Source: JAHEGP01 sp963751595 (lineage in GTDB: Bacteria > Pseudomonadota > Gammaproteobacteria > Pseudomonadales > JAHEGP01). Taken from it: 64,000 bases of DNA. The notes under the pieces were generated by a model, which worked only from the letters and a program-made list of their open reading frames with translations, searched no databases and was not told the origin of the DNA. Below are positions 58,831-64,000 of this stretch, piece after piece (position 1 is the first letter of the stretch; each line of letters opens with the position of its first letter). The stretch lies in contig CAVVVC010000006.1 in assembly GCA_963751595.1 (NCBI GenBank), forward strand, positions 186,001 to 250,000. Reading direction: 5' to 3'. The translations under genes were made by a program, and so were the position numbers.

Positions 58831-59976
58831 TTACAGGCCGAGTTGCCTCGCGATCAGCTCGTTCATGATTTCGTAGGTGCCACCACCGATCGACAGTATC
58901 CTGTTATCCCGATACAACCGCTCCACCACCGACTCCCGCATGTAACCCATGCCGCCGAAGATCTGTACCGCTTCGTGGGTCACGAAATCACTGACGCTGG
59001 TGGCAAAGTTCTTGGCCATCGATACTTCCCTGATCACCTGCTGTTGATCTGCAATCCTGGCGGCAACGGCATAATTGAACTCGCGGCTGACCTCAATACG
59101 CGTGGCCATTTCCGCCAGCTTGTGACGTAACACCTGAAACTTCTGCAGCTTGCGGCCAAAGGCCTCCCGCTGCTGCACATAGGCCAGGGACTTTTCCAGT
59201 GCCAGCTGGGCGGTGGTGGTGGCGATAACAGCCAGGTTGAGGCGCTCCATCTGGAAGTTATCCATGGCGCAGTAAAAGCCCGCATTCTCCGGTCCGATCA
59301 GATTATCCCGGGGCACCAGGCAGTCTTCGAAAAAAAGCTCGGCGGTATCACTGGCCCACCAACCCATCTTCTTCAGGTTGCGGCCGGTCGTGAAGCCCGG
59401 TGTGTCTTTTTCCACCAACAACAGGCTGATACCGTCATGGCCCGGTTCGCCCGTGCGCACCGCTACGGTGTAATAGTCGGCGCGAATGCCACTGGTGATG
59501 AAGGTCTTGCTGCCATTGACCCGGTAGCAGCCCGCCTCTTTGTCCGCCCGGGTACTGATATTGGCCACATCGGAACCGCCACCTGGCTCGGTTACCGCCA
59601 GTGCGGCAATTTTTTCACCGGCAATGACCCCCGGCATGACCCGCTGTTTCATGGCCTCGCTGCCCCACTTGGCGATCGGGGGCAGTGCAATTCCGATCGA
59701 GCCGAGACTGGCGACCAGGCCACCGGATGTGCTGCGGGTAATCTCCTCGGCAAAAGTCACCGCCATGAACACATCGGAGCCGCTGCCACCATACTCCGGA
59801 TCGAAGCCAATACCCAGGAAGCCCGCGGCACCCGCCTTGCCATAGAGCTCCCGGGGGAAGCTGCCCGCCTCCTCCCATTGGTCTATGAACGGCAGAATCT
59901 CCTGCTCGACGAAACGGCGTGCGCTGGCCCTGAATAAATTGTGGTCGTCGTTGAAATAGCGGGAATGGTTTGACAA
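58831..59976 (-). CDS. Acyl-CoA dehydrogenase (IVD/LCAD type)
   Basis: This FAD enzyme of about 381 residues begins at TTG 59976, with AGGAGG five bases upstream; the open frame to 60141 adds residues that do not fit. Blocks seen are A-L-A-V-T-E-P-G-G-G-S-D-V, F-I-T-S-G-I-R-A-D and Q-I-F-G-G-M-G-Y-M-R-E-S. At the usual MCAD catalytic site Y-E-G-T it has G-G-G-T, and it instead keeps Glu in M-E-R-L, the isovaleryl-CoA/long-chain dehydrogenase arrangement. It introduces the alpha-beta double bond in acyl-CoA. The substrate chain length is not certain. Confidence 0.9.
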   Translation of the reverse strand: MSNHSRYFNDDHNLFRASARRFVEQEILPFIDQWEEAGSFPRELYGKAGAAGFLGIGFDPEYGGSGSDVFMAVTFAEEITRSTSGGLVASLGSIGIALPPIAKWGSEAMKQRVMPGVIAGEKIAALAVTEPGGGSDVANISTRADKEAGCYRVNGSKTFITSGIRADYYTVAVRTGEPGHDGISLLLVEKDTPGFTTGRNLKKMGWWASDTAELFFEDCLVPRDNLIGPENAGFYCAMDNFQMERLNLAVIATTTAQLALEKSLAYVQQREAFGRKLQKFQVLRHKLAEMATRIEVSREFNYAVAARIADQQQVIREVSMAKNFATSVSDFVTHEAVQIFGGMGYMRESVVERLYRDNRILSIGGGTYEIMNELIARQLGL

Positions 59977-60133
59977 GTTATCCTCCTGAACAAGCCTCCT
60001 GGGCCGATAAAGTGCCTGCTGGCAGTGCACTGCGCACCAAACCAGGGCAATGCTACCCGCGCACGAGGTGGCGTGTGCTGGCCAGTGGGTGGCGACCGTG
60101 GCAATCCCCCGTGGCTGTGATGCCGGCATGAAC

Positions 60134-60149
60134 TGGCACAATTATTGCT
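60134..60149 (+). promoter_or_regulatory. Sigma-54 promoter for a predicted small RNA
   Basis: TGGCACAATTATTGCT matches the -24/-12 consensus TGGCAC-N5-TTGCW exactly, with correct spacing between GG and GC. It lies in a gap between two minus-strand genes and points to the plus strand, where there is no coding sequence before a strong terminator at 60248-60271. The predicted start is near 60160. Confidence 0.7.
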
Positions 60150-60159
60150 GTTATTGCTA

Positions 60160-60271
60160 AAGCTGAATTGCCGGACATGATGGCAGCACTTGATAGCCCA
60201 ATCCCCGGCATGCCCCTCCAAAGGTATTGTAACGGACCCTGTATCTTGACCCGCGTGAGCGGGTCTTTTTT
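60160..60271 (+). ncRNA. Predicted sigma-54-dependent small RNA
   Basis: A transcript of about 112 nt is predicted between a sigma-54 promoter (60134-60149) and a rho-independent terminator (60248-60271). No plus-strand gene is in this gap, and the flanking genes (acyl-CoA dehydrogenase, GT39) run on the minus strand. Inside, TGCCGG (60169-60174) can pair with CCGGCA (60205-60210 region), and an unpaired stretch CCCCTCC could bind Shine-Dalgarno sequences in trans. No family was recognised. The 5' end is inferred from the promoter only. Confidence 0.55.
60248..60271 (+). terminator. Strong rho-independent terminator on the plus strand
   Basis: GACCCGC (60248-60254) pairs perfectly with GCGGGTC (60259-60265) around a GTGA tetraloop and is followed by six T (60266-60271). 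The T-run is on the plus-strand side only, so it ends plus-strand transcription. Its end touches the stop codon of the convergent GT39 gene. Confidence 0.9.
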
Positions 60272-61769
60272 AGTGCCCCTCGGCGGGGTCGGGCTCGCAG
60301 CGGTAAAAGAAAAACGTGCGCACGCGGGTTGGGCCCCGGGATACCGGCATGCTGTCAACCTGGCGGCATTGGAAACCCGGCTCGCGCAGGCCGACCTGTT
60401 CATCCTTCTCCTCGAATACCACCAGAATGCCCCGGGTATCAGCGTTCACCTCCCCATACCAGAAGGGGTACTGGCTGGGCTCTGCTTCTGTATTCTGCAC
60501 CACCGCCCCGGGCTCGTACCAGGCCAACGGGCCGGCGTAATGCCAGTTGGATACCAGCAACACCGGCTCCCTGCCGCCCTCCGCCGCCATTTGCTGACGC
60601 AGGGCCTGTGCCCTCGCTGCCGCCTCCTGCCATCCCAGTATTCGATTCAAAGGGTGCCGGTAATCGGCAAAGGGGATGAAGGGCAACATCAGAATCAGCA
60701 CCAGCACCAGGGCAACCACGGACAGGCCGGCGGAACCATAGACCAGCAGCCGTACCGCAAACAAATGCCAGAAGTTCGCCAGCCACAGCGCAGACAATGG
60801 TGCCATAAAGGTCCATGCCAACAGGGTCCAGTGCGCGGAGGAGCGCCCGGCCCCCGACATCCAGACGAACAGGCCAAATATCGGCAGGGCAAACACCAGC
60901 AACAGGCGCCCGTTGCCTGGCTGTCGCAGCCCGTGAAAAGCCGCCGCAATGCCGCCGAGGTAAAGCGCAGGAGAATAGGCGCCCAACTGTTCGAGCTGCT
61001 TATTGAGGGCGCCAGCCAGGGACCACCCCGCGCTGGCTTCGTCGCCATCCAGTTGATAACCCAGCTGGAAGCGAAACGACGCCCAGTCGTGGGTCAGGTT
61101 CCACAGCAACACTGGACTGACCAGCAGTGCCGCCAGGCCAATCGCGAGCCAGCCCCGGGGACTGAACAGTGACGCCAGCCGGCGGTTTCCCCAGAGTGCC
61201 AGCAACACAGAGAATGCCAGCGTGATAGCGGTATACTTGGACAGGGCGGCCACCCCGAGAGCCAGCCCAAGGCCCACCCAGTCCCGCGGTCGGTCGTCCT
61301 CGATAATGCGCAGGGTAAACCACAGCACCAGCAAGCCACTGAGCAGCAGCGGAATTTCCGGCGCCATCGCGAAGCCCAGGTGCATAATCACAGCGCCCTG
61401 CAACAGCAGTACGCTATAAAAACCGAGCCAGGGTGAGGCAGCGGGAAACAGGCGCAGCGCCAACAGCGCCACCAGATACTGGCTTGCGGCAAGAATCGCC
61501 GTCGGCGCCAGACGCATGGCAAAGTCGGAGCTGGAAACATACTGCACCAGGCCCTGCAACCACCCCACCATCGGCGGATGGTCCAGGTAACTCCAGTCCA
61601 GATGCCTCCCGTAAAGCGCGTAGTGGGTTTCAAAAGTGATCAGGGGCAGGCTCGCCGCGACGAGAAGGTGCAGCAGCACGAACGCCAGTATCAGGGCGTG
61701 GGTCGCACCCCGGGGACCAAGTCGGGAAACGCTTGCCACAGTGCGGCGGCTTAGATCAGCTGGATCCAT
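60270..61769 (-). CDS. GT39-type glycosyltransferase (ArnT-like)
   Basis: This integral membrane protein of about 499 residues has the PMT/ArnT fold: many transmembrane helices with an acidic first periplasmic loop. H-L-D-W-S-Y-L-D-H-P-P-M-V-G-W near residue 58 is the signature with the active-site Asp residues. Such enzymes use undecaprenyl- or dolichyl-phosphate sugars to glycosylate lipids or proteins at the outer face of the inner membrane. The sugar and acceptor are unknown. ATG 61769 is preferred; the frame from 61874 adds a non-membrane stretch overlapping the hairpin upstream. Confidence 0.88.
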   Translation of the reverse strand: MDPADLSRRTVASVSRLGPRGATHALILAFVLLHLLVAASLPLITFETHYALYGRHLDWSYLDHPPMVGWLQGLVQYVSSSDFAMRLAPTAILAASQYLVALLALRLFPAASPWLGFYSVLLLQGAVIMHLGFAMAPEIPLLLSGLLVLWFTLRIIEDDRPRDWVGLGLALGVAALSKYTAITLAFSVLLALWGNRRLASLFSPRGWLAIGLAALLVSPVLLWNLTHDWASFRFQLGYQLDGDEASAGWSLAGALNKQLEQLGAYSPALYLGGIAAAFHGLRQPGNGRLLLVFALPIFGLFVWMSGAGRSSAHWTLLAWTFMAPLSALWLANFWHLFAVRLLVYGSAGLSVVALVLVLILMLPFIPFADYRHPLNRILGWQEAAARAQALRQQMAAEGGREPVLLVSNWHYAGPLAWYEPGAVVQNTEAEPSQYPFWYGEVNADTRGILVVFEEKDEQVGLREPGFQCRQVDSMPVSRGPTRVRTFFFYRCEPDPAEGH

Positions 61770-61838
61770 TATCGACCCGTTCCATAGCTTGCTTCGATGT
61801 GCGGGGATGGCTCCCCAGTGAAAGGAAAGCGCCACGGA

Positions 61839-61866
61839 GGCGCTCCGCACAAATGTCCGGAGCGCC
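61839..61866 (-). terminator. Hairpin between the rhomboid and GT39 genes
   Basis: GGCGCTCCG (61839-61847) pairs perfectly with CGGAGCGCC (61858-61866), a nine-base stem with a ten-base loop. It lies 16 bases after the rhomboid stop and 70 bases before the GT39 start on the minus strand. The downstream T content is moderate (TTTCCTTT further on), so it may be a weak terminator or an mRNA end-stabiliser. Confidence 0.45.
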
Positions 61867-61881
61867 GCCGGCAATCACCCG

Positions 61882-62658
61882 CTAGCGGATCCGTTTCCAG
61901 GACCGGGTCGGCGCTTCAGCCTGAGCAATGCCGTGGTAGGGGTGACGATTGACCATCTCCGGCACCTTGAACAGGTAAATCAGCGCCGCGCCCGCTGCAA
62001 AGCCGCCAACATGGGCCCAGAACGCCGTTCCGCCCTCAGTACTGCCGATCGAGCCGAAGCCACCGACGATCTGCATCACAAACCAGTAACCCAGCATAAA
62101 CACCGCCGGTACCGCGAAAGTCGTGACGAAAAAACCGAGAAACAGCAGCATGTGAACATGGACCCGCGGGTAGAGGACGATATAAGCACCCATCACCCCA
62201 CCAATGGCTCCCGAGGCCCCCACCATGGGAATACCGGAATCCGGATCGGCGATAATCTGGCATGCCGCCGCGGCAAAACCGCAAAGCAGGTAGAAAATGG
62301 CGAAGCGGACATGACCCATGGAATCCTCGACATTGTTGCCGAACACCCAGAGAAACCACATATTGCCGATGATATGCATCCAACTGCCATGCATGAACAT
62401 GGCGGTCACCAGGGTGTGGGCGCTGCGGGAGTCGGTCATTTGGCAGAAGGTTTGCGGGCCTACCTGCAGCTGGGTGCCCGCGGGCAGGGTATTGAGCAAT
62501 TCGCCCGGGGTCAGGCCCAACAGGCAGATGGAACTGGAGAGCGCCGGCTCGCTGCCCATGCCCTGGGCGAACACCCACGCCAACACGTTGAGCCCGATAA
62601 TGGCGTAAGTGACATAGGGCGTCAGATATGTCGGGTTGTCATCGCGCAGCGGAAACAT
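61882..62658 (-). CDS. Rhomboid-family intramembrane serine protease
   Basis: This is a six-helix rhomboid protein of about 258 residues. The catalytic Ser is in G-A-S-G-A-I-G-G (about 147), and the His partner in A-H-V-G-G-F-A-A-G near 225. N-M-W-F-L-W-V-F-G-N-N-V-E-D is the L1/TM2 block. It starts M-F-P-L-R-D-D-N-P-T, which is typical of this subgroup; the longer frame to 62769 overlaps regulatory palindromes. It cuts within or near membrane segments; the substrate is unknown. Confidence 0.92.
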   Translation of the reverse strand: MFPLRDDNPTYLTPYVTYAIIGLNVLAWVFAQGMGSEPALSSSICLLGLTPGELLNTLPAGTQLQVGPQTFCQMTDSRSAHTLVTAMFMHGSWMHIIGNMWFLWVFGNNVEDSMGHVRFAIFYLLCGFAAAACQIIADPDSGIPMVGASGAIGGVMGAYIVLYPRVHVHMLLFLGFFVTTFAVPAVFMLGYWFVMQIVGGFGSIGSTEGGTAFWAHVGGFAAGAALIYLFKVPEMVNRHPYHGIAQAEAPTRSWKRIR

Positions 62659-62730
62659 CGGCAGTCTTCCAATGAAAGGGGGTCGCCGAAGCATAAAATC
62701 ATGCCCGCTAAATGTCCATGTTTCGCAGCA

Positions 62731-62762
62731 GCACCAAGGCTTGGTGCAATGCAAAACTTTGC
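62731..62762. promoter_or_regulatory. Twin palindromic operators
   Basis: GCACCAAG-G-CTTGGTGC (62731-62747) is a perfect 17-bp dyad, and four bases later GCAAA-AC-TTTGC (62751-62762) is a second perfect dyad. They lie in the divergent gap between the rhomboid gene and the DUF937-like gene. Two close dyads suggest a dimeric repressor or activator. No regulator gene is next to them. Further on, AGGGGT/ACCCCT and a -35-like TTGACA (62881-62886) with no good -10 are seen. Confidence 0.5.
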
Positions 62763-62975
62763 GCTGCAACAGTTATGGCAGCGCGCTGAGGGGTGCAATA
62801 ACGCGCGTACCCCTGAAAATAATGGGCGCGCCTGGCAAGGTGAAGATGGCCACGCCGCAAACAACACCGCAATTAAGCGCTTGACAGCGCATACTGGCGT
62901 GGCAGAGTAGCGGGCAGGCGACCTCTGCGTGGGCGCTGAAAAAAACAAAACACAATGCCTATGGAGGGTACCAAA

Positions 62976-64000
62976 ATGTCGTTCAATGTTATCGATATGT
63001 TCAAGGATCAGCTAACCCCAGCCAACATCGATGCGGTTTCAGGGTTACTGGGTGAAAACAGCAGCCTCGTCAGCAAGGCACTTGCCGGTGCGGGCCCGGC
63101 GCTTCTTAGCGGCCTGGTGGGAAACCTGTCCAAGCCGGAAGGCAAGCAGGTATTCGAGCAGCAGCTCGCGGCAGCGGACGATGGACTGCTCGGTAATTTC
63201 GCCGGTATGCTCGGCGGCGGCGGTGGCAGCTCGCTCATTTCCACCGGCACCAAGATGCTCGGATCGCTGTTTGGCGCCAACAAGCTCGGCTTTCTAGCGT
63301 CTTCGGTATCCAAGTTCAGCGGCCTCGGTGAGGGCGCCAGCAAGGCATTGCTGGGCGTCGCAACGCCCATGGTAATGGGCATGTTGAAGAAGAAGAGCAA
63401 GGAGGACGGCGTTGGTGTCAGCGGCCTGATTAGCGGCCTGCTGGGGCAGAAGGACACCATCAACAAGGCGGTTCCCGCGGGCCTGTCATTTTTTGACCAA
63501 CCCGATCCCACACCGGCACCAAGACCGGCACCCGCAGCGCCAGTCAGACCCCAGGCCACCGCCCCGGAAAGCCCCTCGATACTCAAGCGTCTGCTGCCGC
63601 TGCTGGCCGTGTTGCTGCTGGGCTGGCTCGCCTACCAGTTTTTCCTCAAGCCAGGTCCCGAGCCAACGCGTGCCGCAGCTGGTTCTGCGGTCAGCTCTGC
63701 CGTCAGTGAACTCGGCCCTCTCCTTGGGCGCGCGGTCGATACGCTGTCCTCTATCAATAGCGTAGAATCCGCCCAGCAGGCATTACCCCAGCTGCAAAGC
63801 ATCGACCAGATGCTCGGTGGGATCGTGAGCAACGCATCGGGGCTGAGTGCAGCCCAGAGCAAAATGCTGGTCGACACCGTCAACCGTTTGCTTCCGGACC
63901 TGCGTAACGCCGCGTCCAGCGCCGCGTCTATTCCCGGTGTCAGCAATGTGATCGGCTCCACCGTCGACTCGATCATGAGCAAACTGGGTAATTTCGCGAG
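62976..64000 (+). CDS. DUF937-like protein (3' end outside window)
   Basis: The ATG at 62976 with GGAGG eight bases upstream opens a frame that continues past base 64000, giving at least 341 residues. The first 170 residues are Gly/Ser/Leu-rich and helical, with repeats of L-L-G/S-G-L-L and G-A-S-K-A-L-L, typical of DUF937. A Pro/Ala-rich linker (about 178-200) follows, then one membrane segment (R-L-L-P-L-L-A-V-L-L-L-G-W-L, about 207-225). The visible C-terminal part looks like helices rich in Ala, Ser and Leu. Most DUF937 proteins are smaller and soluble; this one is longer and membrane-anchored. Function unknown. Confidence 0.75.
   Translation, partial: MSFNVIDMFKDQLTPANIDAVSGLLGENSSLVSKALAGAGPALLSGLVGNLSKPEGKQVFEQQLAAADDGLLGNFAGMLGGGGGSSLISTGTKMLGSLFGANKLGFLASSVSKFSGLGEGASKALLGVATPMVMGMLKKKSKEDGVGVSGLISGLLGQKDTINKAVPAGLSFFDQPDPTPAPRPAPAAPVRPQATAPESPSILKRLLPLLAVLLLGWLAYQFFLKPGPEPTRAAAGSAVSSAVSELGPLLGRAVDTLSSINSVESAQQALPQLQSIDQMLGGIVSNASGLSAAQSKMLVDTVNRLLPDLRNAASSAASIPGVSNVIGSTVDSIMSKLGNFA

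Noticed and set aside
62881..62909. TTGACA as a -35 element for the DUF937-like gene
   Set aside because: The -35 is perfect but the sequence 17 bases on (AGAGTA) is a poor -10; I did not list it as a promoter.

Overview
The window is a compact, GC-rich bacterial chromosome segment with about 57 protein-coding genes, no rRNA or tRNA that I can recognise, no CRISPR array and no intact insertion sequence. The gene content points to an aerobic, probably marine, heterotrophic gammaproteobacterium. Evidence for this is minCDE, a gamma-type LexA box, YihG- and YqhA-type proteins, a CbpA/CbpM pair, OmpW, HME-type RND efflux, compatible-solute genes and many lipid-degradation enzymes. A member of the Cellvibrionales/Halieaceae group is my best guess; this is inference from content, not a phylogeny.

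Layout from left to right. 1-9.5 kb: the 3' end of a YihG-like acyltransferase; DUF6164 and DUF2244 proteins; a SulP permease translationally coupled to an orphan TAXI-type binding protein; a LemA-TPM-TPM-dienelactone hydrolase operon on the minus strand; a Nudix hydrolase; a tandem GST_N protein; and a small orphan gene behind a perfect LexA box. 9.5-12.7 kb: the minCDE operon and a DUF2914 protein. 12.7-22.2 kb: a minus-strand unit that looks like a complete glucosylglycerate cycle (glycerate kinase, GpgP, GpgS, GH13_18 glucosylglycerate phosphorylase) followed by hrpB and a clear rho-independent terminator, with an ABC exporter gene upstream. 22.2-30.4 kb: YqhA, an OmpA-like lipoprotein, an ABC1/UbiB-family kinase, cbpM-cbpA, a 140-bp palindromic repeat, a methyltransferase, an outer-membrane protein and small proteins. 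30.4-38.2 kb: a six-gene heavy-metal RND efflux operon that ends in its own two-component system, with a PmrA/QseB-like direct repeat upstream. 38.3-45 kb: OmpW, a ketoacyl synthase III, and an ArsR-RND-adaptor operon. 45-64 kb: two lipases around a VOC-gene remnant, an intact VOC gene, a BaiN-like flavoprotein, and a series of lipid and aldehyde catabolism genes (thiolase-like, acyl-CoA synthetase, ExaC-like aldehyde dehydrogenase, acyl-CoA dehydrogenase). This block also holds a PLD-family protein, a GT39 transferase, a rhomboid protease and a DUF937-like protein that runs off the right edge.

The most unusual signals are: (1) a plus-strand sigma-54 promoter followed about 100 nt later by a strong intrinsic terminator, with no gene between, which predicts an undescribed small RNA at about 60160-60271; (2) an exact CTGT-N8-ACAG LexA box in front of an 87-codon orphan gene beside minCDE; (3) the SulP-TAXI pair, which lacks any TRAP permease; (4) the glucosylglycerate synthesis-plus-phosphorolysis operon fused to hrpB; and (5) the 140-bp imperfect palindrome abutting a stop codon. 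All functions are inferred by reading the sequence; no database search was run.
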